A stretch of 64,000 bases of DNA from Flavobacteria bacterium GWA2_35_26 (GCA_001800905.1 MGWH01000001.1:186001-250000); one strand, 5' to 3'. Positions 18,063 through 28,591 are shown, numbered from the stretch's first letter. Notes: generated from the sequence alone by a model not told the origin. A program made the numbers and translations.

Positions 18063-18566
18063 TTATTCAGCAGCTTCTGTTGTTGGTTCAGCATCAGCAA
18101 CTGGAGCTTCTGCAACTGGAGCTGCTTCTACTTCGTCTGCTTTTTTAGCTTTTCCACCACGACGGCTTTTTGCTTTTTTAACTTCTTTTTTACCTCCGTT
18201 GTAAAGTTCGTTAAAATCAACTAATTCGATCATTGCCATATCAGCATTATCTCCTAAACGATTTCCAACTTTAATGATACGAGTGTATCCACCTGGACGG
18301 TCACCTACTTTAGCAGCAACATCTCTGAACAAGTCAGTAACTGCATATTTGCTACGTAAGTAAGAAAAAACAATACGACGATTGTGAGTCGTATCCGCTT
18401 TTGATTTTGTTATTAATGGCTCAACAAATTGTTTAAGCGCTTTTGCTTTAGCAACAGTAGTATTAATACGTTTGTGCTCGATTAGAGAACAAGCCATATT
18501 AGCTAACATAGATTTTCTATGTGCAGTCTGTCTGCTTAAGTGATTGAATTTTTTTCCGTGTCTCAT
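18063..18566 (-). CDS. rplQ: 50S ribosomal protein L17
   Basis: L17 lies near the polypeptide exit on the large subunit. The conserved N-terminal body begins [20 protein letters not shown] and ends near residue 120 ([10 protein letters not shown]). After that comes a tail of about 45 residues, first basic ([17 protein letters not shown]) and then acidic and alanine-rich, which E. coli L17 lacks but many Bacteroidota have. It is the last gene of the ribosomal cluster, 37 bp after rpoA. Confidence 0.98.
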   Translation of the reverse strand: MRHGKKFNHLSRQTAHRKSMLANMACSLIEHKRINTTVAKAKALKQFVEPLITKSKADTTHNRRIVFSYLRSKYAVTDLFRDVAAKVGDRPGGYTRIIKVGNRLGDNADMAMIELVDFNELYNGGKKEVKKAKSRRGGKAKKADEVEAAPVAEAPVADAEPTTEAAE

Positions 18567-18603
18567 TGCTTTATGAAATGTAATCTACCCTAAGGAGATT
18601 AGA

Positions 18604-19596
18604 TTATTCTTTATCTAGTTTGTATTTTGCCAAGTCCATTCCGAAGGTCAAGTTTTTCACCGCTACCAACTCATCAAGTTCAGTTAACGATTTCTTACCG
18701 AAATTACGGAATTTCATTAGGTCATTTTTATTGAACGATACTAAATCACCAAGTGTATCAACTTCAGCCGCTTTCAAGCAGTTTAATGCTCTAACAGAAA
18801 GATCCATATCAACAAGCTTAGTTTTAAGCAATTGTCTCATATGTAATGATTCCTCATCGTATGATTCTGTTTGTGCTATTTCGTCAGCCTCAAGAGTGAT
18901 TCTTTCGTCTGAGAACAACATGAAATGGTGAATTAAAACTTTAGCAGCTTCAGTAAGAGCATCTTTAGGATTGATAGAACCATCAGTTTTGATTTCAAAA
19001 ACTAATTTTTCATAATCTGTTTTTTGCTCTACACGGAAGTTTTCAATAGCATATTTTACATTTTTTACCGGAGTAAAAATAGAGTCTGTAAAAATGGTTC
19101 CAATTGCAGCATTTTGTTTTTTGTTCTCTTCAGCAGGAACATATCCTCTACCTTTTTCGATGGTTAAATCGAAATTCAGTTTGATTTTACTGTCTAAATT
19201 ACAGATAACAAGTTCTGGATTCAAAACTTGGAAACCTGAAATAAATTTTTGAAAATCACCAGCTGTTAATTGGTCTTTACCAGAAACTGAAATAGTAACA
19301 GCTTCATTATCGATATCTTCAATTTGACGTTTGAAACGTACTTGTTTAAGATTAAGGATAATTTCGGTAACGTCTTCAACAACTCCTGAAATAGTAGAAA
19401 ACTCATGATCTACACCTTCGATACGAACCGATGTGATTGCATAACCTTCCAATGCTGAAAGCAAAACTCTTCTAAGTGCATTACCAACAGTCAATCCGTA
19501 ACCAGGTTCTAAAGGTCTAAATTCAAATTTACCTTCAAAATCGGTTGAATCGATCATGATAACTTTATCGGGCTTCTGAAAATTAAATATTGCCAT
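18604..19596 (-). CDS. rpoA: RNA polymerase subunit alpha
   Basis: This 330-residue subunit nucleates RNA polymerase assembly. The N-terminal dimerisation domain includes [21 protein letters not shown] linker around residues 235-250 leads to the C-terminal domain with two helix-hairpin-helix elements ([19 protein letters not shown], then [18 protein letters not shown]), which contacts DNA and activators. Length and order are normal. It lies between rpsD and rplQ, as in most alpha operons. Confidence 0.99.
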   Translation of the reverse strand: MAIFNFQKPDKVIMIDSTDFEGKFEFRPLEPGYGLTVGNALRRVLLSALEGYAITSVRIEGVDHEFSTISGVVEDVTEIILNLKQVRFKRQIEDIDNEAVTISVSGKDQLTAGDFQKFISGFQVLNPELVICNLDSKIKLNFDLTIEKGRGYVPAEENKKQNAAIGTIFTDSIFTPVKNVKYAIENFRVEQKTDYEKLVFEIKTDGSINPKDALTEAAKVLIHHFMLFSDERITLEADEIAQTESYDEESLHMRQLLKTKLVDMDLSVRALNCLKAAEVDTLGDLVSFNKNDLMKFRNFGKKSLTELDELVAVKNLTFGMDLAKYKLDKE

Positions 19597-19617
19597 AAAT
19601 TTCGACTAAGTCAATTA

Positions 19618-20223
19618 TTATTTGTTGTACAACTCTACGATTAATTGTTCTTTAATGTTTTCTGGAATTTGCAATCTTGCAGGTACAGAAACAAAAGTAC
19701 CTTCTTTGATATCGTTATTCCATGTAATCCATTCATAAACATGACTTGAATTAGATAAAGAACGTTCGATAGCCTCTATAGATTTAGATTTTTCACGAAC
19801 CGCAACTTTATCACCAGGTTTAAGGTGGTAAGAAGGAATATTAACCACTTCACCATTTACAGTGATGTGTCTGTGAGAAACGATTTGACGAGCACCTCTT
19901 CTAGAAGGAGCAATACCCATTCTAAAAACAACGTTGTCTAATCTAGCTTCACATAGTTGTAATAAAACTTCACCAGTAACACCTTTAGTAGCTGATGCTT
20001 TTTCGAATAAATTTCTGAATTGTTTTTCTAAAATTCCGTAAGAATATTTAGCTTTTTGCTTTTCCATTAACTGGATAGCGTACTCAGATTTTTTTCCTCT
20101 TTTTTTAGCCATCCCGTGTTGACCAGGTGGGTAATTTCTTTTTTCGAAAGCTTTATCGTCTCCGAAAATTGCCTCGCCGAATTTACGAGCGATTCTTGTA
20201 CTTGGACCAGTATATCTTGCCAT
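19618..20223 (-). CDS. rpsD: 30S ribosomal protein S4
   Basis: S4 binds 16S rRNA early in 30S assembly. The 201-residue protein begins [17 protein letters not shown] without the N-terminal zinc cysteines seen in some bacteria. It contains the S4 RNA-binding domain ([12 protein letters not shown] through [17 protein letters not shown]). A 92-bp gap separates it from rpsK upstream. Confidence 0.99.
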   Translation of the reverse strand: MARYTGPSTRIARKFGEAIFGDDKAFEKRNYPPGQHGMAKKRGKKSEYAIQLMEKQKAKYSYGILEKQFRNLFEKASATKGVTGEVLLQLCEARLDNVVFRMGIAPSRRGARQIVSHRHITVNGEVVNIPSYHLKPGDKVAVREKSKSIEAIERSLSNSSHVYEWITWNNDIKEGTFVSVPARLQIPENIKEQLIVELYNK

Positions 20224-20315
20224 TTTAAATTGTTTAAGATAGAGATTATGAATTCAGGTCGTATCCTTCGATAATCTATAAATCTATCTAGTTTATACTA
20301 TAATTGTTTTGAGTA

Positions 20316-20699
20316 TTATACTCTACGTCTTTTAGGAGGACGACATCCATTATGAGGCATTGGAGTTACGTCAATGATTTCTGTAACTTCAATTCCACCG
20401 TTATGCAAAGAACGGATAGCAGACTCACGTCCGTTTCCTGGTCCTTTAACATATACTTTTACTTTTTTAAGTCCAGCTTCAAGAGCTACTTTAGTACAAT
20501 CTTCTGCTGCCATTTGAGCTGCGTACGGAGTGTTCTTTTTAGAACCTCTGAAACCCATCTTACCAGCTGAAGACCAAGAAATAACTTCACCTTTTTTGTT
20601 AGTCAAAGAAATGATGATGTTGTTAAAAGTAGCAGAAATATGAGCTTCTCCCGTTGATTCAACGATAACTTTACGTTTTTTTGCAGTTGCTTTAGCCAT
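20316..20699 (-). CDS. rpsK: 30S ribosomal protein S11
   Basis: S11 sits on the 30S platform near the mRNA exit. The 127-residue protein shows [36 protein letters not shown] and the C-terminal THR-type end replaced by [16 protein letters not shown], typical of the family. It starts 8 bp after rpsM. Confidence 0.99.
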   Translation of the reverse strand: MAKATAKKRKVIVESTGEAHISATFNNIIISLTNKKGEVISWSSAGKMGFRGSKKNTPYAAQMAAEDCTKVALEAGLKKVKVYVKGPGNGRESAIRSLHNGGIEVTEIIDVTPMPHNGCRPPKRRRV

Positions 20700-20707
20700 A
20701 TTACTTA

Positions 20708-21082
20708 TTATTTAGTTGCTTTTTTCTTGTTAGCAACAGTTTTTCTTTTACCTTTTCTTGTTCTAGAGTTGTTTTTAGTTCTTTGTCCTCTTAATGGAAG
20801 ACCAGATCTATGACGGATACCTCTATAACAACCAATATCCATTAAACGTTTGATGTTCAAAGAAACTTCAGAACGTAATTCTCCTTCAATTTTGAAAGCT
20901 GATACTGCTTCACGAATTGCTCCGATCTCAGCATCATTCCAATCTTGAACTTTTTTATCTTGGCTAACTTGAGCTTTATCTAAAATCTCAATTGCTCTAC
21001 TTTTTCCTAATCCGAAGATGTAGGTAAGTGCTATAACACCTCTCTTGTTTTTTGGGATATCTACCCCTGCTATTCTTGCCAT
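20708..21082 (-). CDS. rpsM: 30S ribosomal protein S13
   Basis: S13 lies in the 30S head and contacts the P-site tRNA. The 124-residue protein begins [20 protein letters not shown]. It contains [22 protein letters not shown] and a lysine-rich tail. It directly follows rpmJ, with 2 bp between the two genes. Confidence 0.99.
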   Translation of the reverse strand: MARIAGVDIPKNKRGVIALTYIFGLGKSRAIEILDKAQVSQDKKVQDWNDAEIGAIREAVSAFKIEGELRSEVSLNIKRLMDIGCYRGIRHRSGLPLRGQRTKNNSRTRKGKRKTVANKKKATK

Positions 21083-21084
21083 AA

Positions 21085-21201
21085 TTATCCTTGTCTTTGT
21101 TTAAATCTAGGATTCTTTTTGTTGATTACGTATAATCTTCCTTTTCTACGAACGATAATGCACTCGGCACTTCTCTTTTTCACTGATGCTCTTACTTTCA
21201 T
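21085..21201 (-). CDS. rpmJ: 50S ribosomal protein L36 (zinc-free form)
   Basis: This 38-residue gene begins [17 protein letters not shown] and ends NPRFKQRQG. It runs from an ATG at 21201 to a TAA at 21085-21087. The zinc-binding CxxC...C...H pattern of classic L36 is missing: only Cys14 remains, so this is a zinc-independent version. It lies between infA (14 bp upstream) and rpsM, its normal place in the alpha operon. Confidence 0.97.
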
Positions 21202-21215
21202 TGTTGAAATATCTT

Positions 21216-21431
21216 TTAATATCTATAAGTAATTCTTGCTTTTGACAAATCGTAAGGACTCATTTCTAGTTTCACTTTATCACCAGGTAATAATTTGATG
21301 TAATGCATACGCATCTTTCCAGAAATATGAGCAATTACAATGTGTCCATTTTCTAACTCTACACGGAACATTGCATTAGACAATGCTTCAATAATTGATC
21401 CGTCTTGTTCTATTGCTGATTGTTTTGCCAT
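21216..21431 (-). CDS. infA: Translation initiation factor IF-1
   Basis: IF-1 is an OB-fold protein that binds the 30S A-site during initiation. The 71-residue sequence includes [20 protein letters not shown], then [17 protein letters not shown] and KARITYRY, an almost canonical family match. It follows secY by only 3 bp. Confidence 0.99.
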   Translation of the reverse strand: MAKQSAIEQDGSIIEALSNAMFRVELENGHIVIAHISGKMRMHYIKLLPGDKVKLEMSPYDLSKARITYRY

Positions 21432-21434
21432 AAA

Positions 21435-22781
21435 TTAAGCTACTGCTTTTCTATTTTTACCCGTTTTCATTAAACCATCATAATGTTGATTCAATAAGTA
21501 CGAATTAATTTGCTGCATCGTATCGATAGCAACTCCAACCATAATAATTAAAGAGGTACCTCCAAAAAACATTGCCCAAGATTGTTGAACATCCATTACA
21601 CTTACTACAATGGCTGGGAACACAGCAATTAAAGCAAGAAATAGAGATCCTGGGAAAGTAATTAAAGACATCACTTTATCAAGAAAATCAGAAGTTTCTA
21701 CACCTGGCTTAACACCTGGAATAAATCCACCACTTCTTTTCAAATCATCAGACATTTTGTTAGTAGGAACTGTAATTGCTGTGTAGAAAAATGTAAATAC
21801 AACAATCAATGTTGCAAAAACAAGATTATACCAAAAACCGAACATATTACTAAAAGCACCCACAATAGATTGTGAAGCATCTGATTTTGACAAACCTGCG
21901 ACAGCAGCTGGAATAAACATAATCGCTTGAGCAAAGATAATTGGCATAACTCCTGCAGCATTAAGCTTTAAAGGAATCCATTGTCTATTACCACCCATAA
22001 CGTCTTGTTCATAGTCACCAGTTGATGTACGACGAGCATATTGAACAGGTATTTTTCTTACCGCCATTACAAGTAATACACAAGAAATAATCACTAATAA
22101 CCAAACAATAATTTCGATAACCAATAACATAGGTCCACCATTATTGTTAGTAACTCTAGTTGTAAATTCTTGAATAAAAGCTTGAGGTAAACGAGCAAGA
22201 ATACCCACCATGATTAACAAAGATATACCATTACCAATTCCTTTATCTGTAATTTTTTCTCCCAACCACATAGCAAATATAGTACCTGTAGTTAAAATAA
22301 CTACTGAAGAAAACAAAAACTCAAATGAATTAAAACCTAATAAAAAGGCATTACTTGGTAATGTTCTGTATAGATTGTAAATATAAGTAGGACCCTGAAG
22401 TAAAGTAATTCCAATAGTTAACCAACGCGTAATTTGATTGATCTTTTTTCGTCCACTTTCGCCATCGTTTTGCAATTTTTGCAAATAAGGAATAGCCATA
22501 CCCATTAATTGAACTACAATAGATGCAGAAATATAAGGCATGATTCCTAAAGCAAAAACAGACGCTTGAGAAAAGGCACCACCTGTAAACATATCCAAAA
22601 TAGATCCTATTCCGTCTTTTGTTTGACCAGCTAAATTAGCTAATTGTGTTGCATCAATTCCTGGAAGCGTAACCTGTGCTCCAAAACGATAGATTAAAAG
22701 TAAACCAAGAGTTAAAAGAATACGATTCTTTAACTCTTCGATTTTCCAAACATTACTTATTGATTCAATAAATTTCTTCAT
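21435..22781 (-). CDS. secY: Preprotein translocase channel subunit SecY
   Basis: SecY forms the membrane channel for protein export and insertion. The 448-residue protein has about ten hydrophobic segments. It carries typical motifs: RILLTLGLLLIYRFGAQVTLPGID near the start, SIVVQLMGMAIPYLQKLQ, the cytosolic loop with IPVQYARR, and FIPGVKPG. It lies between rplO and infA, as usual. secE and secG are not in the window. Confidence 0.99.
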   Translation of the reverse strand: MKKFIESISNVWKIEELKNRILLTLGLLLIYRFGAQVTLPGIDATQLANLAGQTKDGIGSILDMFTGGAFSQASVFALGIMPYISASIVVQLMGMAIPYLQKLQNDGESGRKKINQITRWLTIGITLLQGPTYIYNLYRTLPSNAFLLGFNSFEFLFSSVVILTTGTIFAMWLGEKITDKGIGNGISLLIMVGILARLPQAFIQEFTTRVTNNNGGPMLLVIEIIVWLLVIISCVLLVMAVRKIPVQYARRTSTGDYEQDVMGGNRQWIPLKLNAAGVMPIIFAQAIMFIPAAVAGLSKSDASQSIVGAFSNMFGFWYNLVFATLIVVFTFFYTAITVPTNKMSDDLKRSGGFIPGVKPGVETSDFLDKVMSLITFPGSLFLALIAVFPAIVVSVMDVQQSWAMFFGGTSLIIMVGVAIDTMQQINSYLLNQHYDGLMKTGKNRKAVA

Positions 22782-22793
22782 CTTAATTGAAAA

Positions 22794-23246
22794 TTATAAT
22801 GTTACAGCTTCTCCACCTGCAGCTTCAATAGCCGCTTTAGCAGTCGCAGTAAATTTATGAGCAGTTACTTTCAATTTTGCTTTCAATTCACCTCTACCTA
22901 AAATCTTAACGATTTCATTTTTGGTAGCCAAACGATTAGCAACATATACTGTCATATCAACAGTATCAGTAATTACTCCATTATCAACTAATAATTGAAG
23001 AGTATCTAAATTAACACCTTCGTATTCTTTACGGTTGATGTTTGTAAAACCAAACTTAGGTACACGTCTTTGAAGTGGCATTTGCCCTCCTTCAAAACCA
23101 ATCTTTTTAGAATACCCAGAACGAGACTTAGCTCCTTTGTGACCACGTGCAGCAGTACCACCTTTACCAGAACCTTCTCCTCTACCTAATCTTTTATTTT
23201 GATTGTGTGTAGCACCTTCAGCAGGTTGTAAGTTACTTAAATTCAT
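22794..23246 (-). CDS. rplO: 50S ribosomal protein L15
   Basis: L15 is a late-assembly protein of the large subunit. The 150-residue protein has the glycine-rich N-terminus GRGEGSGKGGTAARGHKG, the GFEGGQMPLQRRVPKFGF block and a globular C-terminal half. Gaps to rpmD and secY are 11 and 12 bp. Confidence 0.99.
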   Translation of the reverse strand: MNLSNLQPAEGATHNQNKRLGRGEGSGKGGTAARGHKGAKSRSGYSKKIGFEGGQMPLQRRVPKFGFTNINRKEYEGVNLDTLQLLVDNGVITDTVDMTVYVANRLATKNEIVKILGRGELKAKLKVTAHKFTATAKAAIEAAGGEAVTL

Positions 23247-23257
23247 AACTATAATTG

Positions 23258-23440
23258 TTATTTAACTTCCTCAACGGAAACTAAGTGTTTAACTTTATTT
23301 ATCATACCAAGGATTGCAGGATTTGAATCATGCTCAACAACTTGTCCCATTTTACGTAGACCTAAAGCTTCTAAACCTCTCTTTTGAGAAAGAGGACAGT
23401 TAATTTTACTTCTAACTTGTTTTACTAATAATTTAGCCAT
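23258..23440 (-). CDS. rpmD: 50S ribosomal protein L30
   Basis: This 60-residue protein has the L30 ferredoxin-like fold pattern [21 protein letters not shown], then [20 protein letters not shown]. The size is usual for bacterial L30. It lies between rpsE and rplO. Confidence 0.98.
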   Translation of the reverse strand: MAKLLVKQVRSKINCPLSQKRGLEALGLRKMGQVVEHDSNPAILGMINKVKHLVSVEEVK

Positions 23441-23454
23441 AATTTCCTTGAATA

Positions 23455-23979
23455 TTAACCTTTAAAAACTTTTTCTAAAGATACTCCTCTTTGTTTTGCA
23501 ACAGTGTGAGCACTTCTCATTTGTAACAAAGCATCAAAAGTTGCTTTTACTACGTTGTGAGGATTTGAAGATCCTTGAGATTTAGACAATACATCGTGAA
23601 TACCTACTGATTCTAAAACTGAACGAACAGCTCCACCAGCAATAACTCCTGTACCATGAGAGGCTGGAATTAAGAATACACGTGCACCACCAAATTTACC
23701 TTTTTGTTCGTGAGGAACTGATTGACCATTCAAAGGAATACGTACTAAATTTTTCTTAGCATCTTCTACTGCTTTCGCAATTGCTTCAGAAACATCTTTA
23801 GATTTTCCTAATCCGTGACCAACCACTCCGTTTTCATCACCTACCACTACAATTGCAGAAAAACCAAATGCTCTACCACCTTTTGTAACTTTAGTAACAC
23901 GATTTACACTTACCAAACGGTCTTTCAATTCAAGACCAGCTGATTTTACTAACTCTATATTTTTGTATTTATTAGACAT
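23455..23979 (-). CDS. rpsE: 30S ribosomal protein S5
   Basis: S5 influences decoding accuracy and mRNA unwinding on the 30S. The 174-residue protein carries the double-stranded RNA-binding motif region [36 protein letters not shown] and the C-terminal [18 protein letters not shown]. Length is typical. It is 6 bp from rplR. Confidence 0.99.
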   Translation of the reverse strand: MSNKYKNIELVKSAGLELKDRLVSVNRVTKVTKGGRAFGFSAIVVVGDENGVVGHGLGKSKDVSEAIAKAVEDAKKNLVRIPLNGQSVPHEQKGKFGGARVFLIPASHGTGVIAGGAVRSVLESVGIHDVLSKSQGSSNPHNVVKATFDALLQMRSAHTVAKQRGVSLEKVFKG

Positions 23980-23985
23980 ACTATA

Positions 23986-24336
23986 TTAGAATTTAAGTCC
24001 AGCAGCTCTCGCGCCTTCTGCTAATGATTTAATACGACCGTGATATAAATAACCTCCTCTATCGAAAGTTACTGCATCAATACCGGCTTTTAACGCTTTT
24101 TCGCCCACTAGTTTTCCAACTGCTGCAGCTACTTCTACGTTTGTACCTTTTCCTATTTCTTTTTCTCTTGAAGAGGCAGCTAATAAAGTAACTCCATTTA
24201 CATCGTCAATTAATTGAGCATAAATTTCTTTGTTACTTCTAAATACAGAAAGTCTAGGTTTAGCAGCAGTACCGCTAACAATCTTTCTAATTCTGAATTT
24301 AATTCTCTGTCTTCTATCAGATTTTGTTAATGACAT
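23986..24336 (-). CDS. rplR: 50S ribosomal protein L18
   Basis: L18 binds 5S rRNA in the central protuberance. The 116-residue protein includes [18 protein letters not shown], then [20 protein letters not shown] and GARAAGLKF, the standard C-terminus. It follows rplF by 11 bp. Confidence 0.99.
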   Translation of the reverse strand: MSLTKSDRRQRIKFRIRKIVSGTAAKPRLSVFRSNKEIYAQLIDDVNGVTLLAASSREKEIGKGTNVEVAAAVGKLVGEKALKAGIDAVTFDRGGYLYHGRIKSLAEGARAAGLKF

Positions 24337-24347
24337 AATCTTATTTT

Positions 24348-24890
24348 TTAAGCTGATTTACCTGCTTTTCTTCTTAATACTTCACCTACGAATTTAACAC
24401 CTTTTCCTTTGTATGGCTCAGGCTTACGGAAACCTCTGATTTTCGCAGCTACCTGTCCTAAAAGTTGTTTGTCAAATGATGTTAATTTCACAATTGGGTT
24501 TTTACCTTTTTCTGAGATAGTCTCCACAACAACTTCTGGAGCTACTTCTAAAACGATATTATGTGAATATCCAAGAGCTAAATCTAATTTTTGACCTTGG
24601 TTTGAAGCTCTATAACCTACTCCTACCAATTCCAATTCTTTAGTAAAACCTGTAGATACACCTTGAATCATGTTATTGATTAAAGATCTGTATAAACCGT
24701 GTTTTGCTCTTTGGTCTTTCTGATCAGACGATCTTTCTACTAGAACTTGACCGTCTTCAACTTTTACAGTAACGTCCGAAAACTCCTGTGTAAGTTGACC
24801 ATTCTTTCCTTTTACTGTAACCACACCATTAGCAACTTCAACAGTTACTCCGGCAGCGATTACAATTGGATTTTTACCTATTCTTGACAT
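24348..24890 (-). CDS. rplF: 50S ribosomal protein L6
   Basis: L6 lies near the factor-binding site of the 50S. The 180-residue protein shows MSRIGKNPI, the two L6 repeats with LVGVGYRA, and the C-terminal signature [18 protein letters not shown]. It lies between rpsH and rplR in the usual order. Confidence 0.99.
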   Translation of the reverse strand: MSRIGKNPIVIAAGVTVEVANGVVTVKGKNGQLTQEFSDVTVKVEDGQVLVERSSDQKDQRAKHGLYRSLINNMIQGVSTGFTKELELVGVGYRASNQGQKLDLALGYSHNIVLEVAPEVVVETISEKGKNPIVKLTSFDKQLLGQVAAKIRGFRKPEPYKGKGVKFVGEVLRRKAGKSA

Positions 24891-24908
24891 CTTATATAGT
24901 CTTTAATA

Positions 24909-25307
24909 TTAGTATACGTAACAAATTACTTCACCACCTACATTCAATTGCTTAGCTTGTTTCCCAGTCATAAGACCTTTAGAAGTAGAAACAATCGCAA
25001 TACCTAATCCATTAAGGATTCTTGGAATTTTTGAAGCACCTGCGTATTTACGTAAACCTGGTTTACTAATTCTTTGGATATCTTTGATTACAGGCTCTTT
25101 AGTATCTTTATCATACTTCAAAGCAATTTTGATAGAACCCTGAACGGTATTCTGCTCAAACTTGTAACTCAAGATATACCCTTGATCAAATAAGATCTTG
25201 GTAATCTCTTTTTTTAGATTAGATGCCGGAATTTCAACAACTTTGTGGTTTGCAGCCACAGCGTTACGAACTCGCGTCAAGTAATCTGCAATTGGATCTG
25301 TATACAT
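24909..25307 (-). CDS. rpsH: 30S ribosomal protein S8
   Basis: S8 is a primary 16S rRNA-binding protein and, in E. coli, the translational repressor of the spc operon. From the ATG at 25307 the protein is 132 residues, beginning [16 protein letters not shown]. The longer frame to 25316 would need a TTG start and is unlikely. The C-terminus has the family motif [19 protein letters not shown] strong hairpin lies in the gap just before this start (25326-25365). Confidence 0.99.
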   Translation of the reverse strand: MYTDPIADYLTRVRNAVAANHKVVEIPASNLKKEITKILFDQGYILSYKFEQNTVQGSIKIALKYDKDTKEPVIKDIQRISKPGLRKYAGASKIPRILNGLGIAIVSTSKGLMTGKQAKQLNVGGEVICYVY

Positions 25308-25325
25308 ATGTATCAATTTGCGGTT

Positions 25326-25365
25326 TTGGTTTTCGATGGCACTCTGCCATCGAACCTTAAACCAA
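25326..25365 (-). promoter_or_regulatory. Stem-loop in front of rpsH
   Basis: In the mRNA (minus strand) a perfect 9-bp stem TTCGATGGC / GCCATCGAA encloses the loop AGAGT. Outside it, a second 6-bp stem TTGGTT / AACCAA pairs across a 5-nt bulge on the 5' side. It ends 18 nt before the rpsH ATG. There is no T-run, so it is not a classic terminator. It may be a regulatory site for S8 or another ribosomal protein. Confidence 0.6.
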
Positions 25366-25382
25366 TTTATAATTCTATATTC

Positions 25383-25652
25383 TTACCAGCTAGCTTTCTT
25401 AACACCAGGAATTAACCCGTTGTTAGCCATTTCGCGGAATGTTACACGTGAAATACCAAATTGACGAATATATCCTCTTGGTCTTCCAGTTAATTTACAA
25501 CGATTGTGTAAACGAACAGGTGAAGCATTTTTTGGTAATTTTTGCAAACCTACGAAATCTCCAGCTTCTAACAAAGCTTTTCTTTTCTCAGCATACTTTG
25601 CTACCGTTTTTTCTCTTTTCACCTCGCGGGCTTTCATTGATTCTTTAGCCAT
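25383..25652 (-). CDS. rpsN: 30S ribosomal protein S14 (zinc-free form)
   Basis: S14 sits in the 30S head. The 89-residue protein is the longer zinc-independent type: the CxxC zinc knuckles of the short form are absent, with a single Cys in [18 protein letters not shown]. The C-terminus [13 protein letters not shown] is canonical. It is 75 bp before rpsH and 3 bp after rplE. Confidence 0.98.
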   Translation of the reverse strand: MAKESMKAREVKREKTVAKYAEKRKALLEAGDFVGLQKLPKNASPVRLHNRCKLTGRPRGYIRQFGISRVTFREMANNGLIPGVKKASW

Positions 25653-25655
25653 GTC

Positions 25656-26207
25656 TTAATTCTTTTTAAAAGGTAATCCTAGTTCAGCCAATAACGATTT
25701 TGCTTCCTTATCTGTTTGAGCAGTAGTAACAAATGTGATATCCATTCCAGATATTTTGTTTACTTTATCAATATCAATTTCTGGGAAAATGATTTGCTCT
25801 AACACTCCAAGGTTATAGTTACCTCTTCCGTCGAAACCAGTAGCTTTAATACCACTAAAATCTCTAACACGTGGTAAAGCAGAAGTAATAAGTCTATCTA
25901 AAAACTCATACATTCTTTCTCCACGAAGGGTTACTTTTGCTCCAATTGGCATTCCTTTTCTCAATTTGAAAGACGCAACGTCTTTCTTAGAAATTGTAGA
26001 AACTGCTTTTTGTCCAGTGATCTTTGTCAATTCATCAACTGCATAGTCGATTAATTTTTTATCCGATACAGCTGCACCAACTCCACGGCTCAAAACGATT
26101 TTTTCCAATTTTGGAACTTGCATTACGTTTGTATATCCGAATTCCTCTTTAAGAGCAGCAATTACTCTGCTCTTGTATTCTTCTTTTAGTCTAGGTGTAT
26201 ATGCCAT
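25656..26207 (-). CDS. rplE: 50S ribosomal protein L5
   Basis: L5 binds 5S rRNA and contacts P-site tRNA. The protein starts at the ATG at 26207 ([13 protein letters not shown], 183 residues); the GTG one codon earlier overlaps the rplX stop and is less likely. Motifs include [32 protein letters not shown] and the C-terminal [18 protein letters not shown]. Confidence 0.99.
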   Translation of the reverse strand: MAYTPRLKEEYKSRVIAALKEEFGYTNVMQVPKLEKIVLSRGVGAAVSDKKLIDYAVDELTKITGQKAVSTISKKDVASFKLRKGMPIGAKVTLRGERMYEFLDRLITSALPRVRDFSGIKATGFDGRGNYNLGVLEQIIFPEIDIDKVNKISGMDITFVTTAQTDKEAKSLLAELGLPFKKN

Positions 26208-26209
26208 CA

Positions 26210-26524
26210 CTATAGTACTTGATTAGATTTTTTTGAAAATCTCACTTTCTTATCTCCTTCTACTCTAATACCAACTCTAGTTGTTCCTTTAGTTTTAGGA
26301 TCAATTAAAGCAATATTTGAAATTTGAATAGAAGCTTCTTTTTTAACGATACCACCTTGAGGGTTTTTAGCACTTGGTTTAGTATGTTTCGAAACCATGT
26401 TTACACCTTCAACTATCGCTTTGTTTTTCTCACGGTACACGCGTAATACTTTACCTTCAGCACCTTTATGGTCACCTGCAATAACTCTTACTACGTCTCC
26501 TGATTTTATTTTTAGCTTTATCAT
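26210..26524 (-). CDS. rplX: 50S ribosomal protein L24
   Basis: L24 starts large-subunit assembly. The 104-residue protein has the KOW motif [20 protein letters not shown], then [19 protein letters not shown] and [11 protein letters not shown] at the end. It ends 2 bp before the rplE ATG. Confidence 0.99.
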   Translation of the reverse strand: MIKLKIKSGDVVRVIAGDHKGAEGKVLRVYREKNKAIVEGVNMVSKHTKPSAKNPQGGIVKKEASIQISNIALIDPKTKGTTRVGIRVEGDKKVRFSKKSNQVL

Positions 26525-26535
26525 CTTAAAACGAA

Positions 26536-26904
26536 TTAAAGCACTTCTGGTGCTAATGATACAATTTTCATGAATTGTTTTTCACGAAGTTCTCTTGCTA
26601 CCGGACCAAAAACACGAGTTCCTCTCATTTCACCAGCAGCATTCAATAACACACATGCGTTGTCATCAAATCTGATGTATGAACCGTCGGCTCTTCTCAC
26701 TTCTTTTTTGGTACGTACAACAACTGCAGTTGAAACAGCTCCTTTTTTAACGTTTCCGTTAGGAGTTGCATCTTTGATAGAAACTACAATCTTGTCACCA
26801 ACAGAGGCATACCTTCTTTTGGTACCTCCTAAAACACGGATAGTTAAAACTTCTTTAGCTCCTGTGTTATCTGCTACTTTTAGTCTTGATTCTTGTTGTA
26901 CCAT
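26536..26904 (-). CDS. rplN: 50S ribosomal protein L14
   Basis: L14 lies at the subunit interface. The 122-residue protein has the canonical start [19 protein letters not shown], the central [20 protein letters not shown], and [20 protein letters not shown] at the end. It is 2 bp after rpsQ. Confidence 0.99.
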
Positions 26905-26906
26905 AA

Positions 26907-27164
26907 TTATTTAGCTCTTTCAATGATTTCAACTAACCTCCAACATTTTGTTTTACTCAAAGGACGAGTTTCACTTATCCTTACAGTATCTCCAATGTTA
27001 CAGTCGTTCTTTTCGTCGTGTGCGTGATACTTTTTAGTTTTCAACACGAACTTACCGTATAAAGGGTGTTTTACTTTACGTACTTCAGCAACAACAATAG
27101 ATTTCTCCATTTTGTTAGAAGTAACAACACCAATTCTCTCTTTTCTTAAATTTCTTTTTTCCAT
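26907..27164 (-). CDS. rpsQ: 30S ribosomal protein S17
   Basis: S17 is an OB-fold 16S rRNA-binding protein. The 85-residue sequence contains [38 protein letters not shown] and [19 protein letters not shown], all standard. It lies between rpmC and rplN. Confidence 0.99.
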   Translation of the reverse strand: MEKRNLRKERIGVVTSNKMEKSIVVAEVRKVKHPLYGKFVLKTKKYHAHDEKNDCNIGDTVRISETRPLSKTKCWRLVEIIERAK

Positions 27165-27181
27165 CTTTCAGCAGATTACAA

Positions 27182-27373
27182 TTATTGTAACTCTCTTTTT
27201 GTAAGCTCAGTAGCTAATCTTGCAATTGTTCTTCTTACAGTTCTAATTTGTAGAGGATTTTCAATTGGTGAGATAGCATGAGCCAATTTTAGGTTAGCAT
27301 AAGCTTTCTTAGTCTGGCTAAGTTTTTCTTGCAACTCCGCTGCAGAAAGATTTTTTATTTCTGATTGTTTCAT
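27182..27373 (-). CDS. rpmC: 50S ribosomal protein L29
   Basis: L29 is a short helical protein beside the peptide exit tunnel. The 63-residue frame has the family features KNLSAAELQEKLSQTKKAY and IRTVRRTIARLATELTKRE. It lies 12 bp after rplP. Confidence 0.98.
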   Translation of the reverse strand: MKQSEIKNLSAAELQEKLSQTKKAYANLKLAHAISPIENPLQIRTVRRTIARLATELTKRELQ

Positions 27374-27385
27374 AATATAATTAGA

Positions 27386-27811
27386 TTATGCTTCGAAATC
27401 TCTCGCAACAACGAATTTAGTTTTTACTGGAAGTTTTTGTGCTGCAAGACGTAACGCCTCTTTTGCAACTGACAAAGGTACTCCTCCAACTTCAAACATG
27501 ATTCTTCCGGGTTTAACAACGGCAGCCCAATATTCAACGGCTCCTTTACCTTTACCCATACGTACTTCAAGAGGTTTCTTAGTAATTGGTTTGTCTGGAA
27601 ATATTTTGATCCATAATTGTCCTTCTCTCTTCATGTAACGAGTAGCTGCAATACGAGCCGCTTCGATTTGACGAGAGGTTAAGAACATTCCATCTTCATG
27701 TACAGATTTAATACCAAACATTCCATTAGAAAGTTCATGCCCTCTTTGAGAGTTTCCTTTCATTTTACCTTTCTGTACCTTACGGTATTTTGTTCTTTTA
27801 GGCTGTAACAT
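27386..27811 (-). CDS. rplP: 50S ribosomal protein L16
   Basis: L16 helps place A-site tRNA on the 50S. The 141-residue protein starts [19 protein letters not shown]. It contains [39 protein letters not shown] and [13 protein letters not shown]. It lies 19 bp after rpsC. Confidence 0.99.
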   Translation of the reverse strand: MLQPKRTKYRKVQKGKMKGNSQRGHELSNGMFGIKSVHEDGMFLTSRQIEAARIAATRYMKREGQLWIKIFPDKPITKKPLEVRMGKGKGAVEYWAAVVKPGRIMFEVGGVPLSVAKEALRLAAQKLPVKTKFVVARDFEA

Positions 27812-27830
27812 TTTTCTTTAGTTTAAAAAT

Positions 27831-28586
27831 TTACTTTCTTTTACGAGCGTCTGGTTTTCCACCTTTATTAAAGTTAGATTTACCTCTAGGGGCATCTCCA
27901 CCTTTACCACCTGCACCAGATTGTTTTTTGTCCATTCCAGCAAGCGGAGAAAGATCTCTCTTTCCATAAACTTCCCCTTTCATGATCCATACTTTAATAC
28001 CCATTCTACCATATGTAGTATGTGCTTCTGCTAAAGCATAGTCAATATCGGCTCTGAAAGTTGATAGAGGAATTCTACCTTCTTTGAAACCTTCTGAACG
28101 CGCCATCTCAGCTCCATTCAAACGACCAGAAATCAATACTTTGATACCTTCAGCGTTCATACGCATAGAAGCAGCAATAGCCATTTTGATTGCACGTCTG
28201 TAAGAAATACGACTTTCGATTTGACGACAGATACTTGTTGCAACTAAATAAGCATCAAGTTCAGGTCTTTTGATTTCAAAGATGTTAATTTGAACCTCTT
28301 TGTCAGTAATTTTCTTAAGTTCTTCTTTCAACTTGTCTACCTCTTGTCCACCTTTTCCGATAATGATACCAGGTCTAGCAGTAGTGATAGTAACGGTTAC
28401 AAGTTTCAAAGTTCTCTCGATGATTACTTTTGATACACTAGCTTTTGATAAACGAGCATGGATATACTTTCTGATTTTGTGATCTTCGGCTAATTTATCG
28501 CCATAATCATTTCCACCATACCAGTTAGAGTCCCATCCTCTGATGATACCAAGTCTATTTCCAATTGGATTTGTCTTTTGTCCCAT
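27831..28586 (-). CDS. rpsC: 30S ribosomal protein S3
   Basis: S3 lines the mRNA entry channel. The N-terminus [20 protein letters not shown], the KH-domain motif [20 protein letters not shown] and the C-terminal [14 protein letters not shown] are all present. At 251 residues it is longer than the E. coli protein (about 233) because of a Gly/Lys-rich tail after residue 220, which is common in Bacteroidota. Confidence 0.99.
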   Translation of the reverse strand: MGQKTNPIGNRLGIIRGWDSNWYGGNDYGDKLAEDHKIRKYIHARLSKASVSKVIIERTLKLVTVTITTARPGIIIGKGGQEVDKLKEELKKITDKEVQINIFEIKRPELDAYLVATSICRQIESRISYRRAIKMAIAASMRMNAEGIKVLISGRLNGAEMARSEGFKEGRIPLSTFRADIDYALAEAHTTYGRMGIKVWIMKGEVYGKRDLSPLAGMDKKQSGAGGKGGDAPRGKSNFNKGGKPDARKRK

Positions 28587-28591
28587 CTTTA

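Noticed and set aside
20224..20315. S4 autoregulatory structure in the rpsD-rpsK gap
   Set aside because: Only weak short pairings (GATTAT/ATAATC) are visible, with no stable stem or pseudoknot pattern that I could support.
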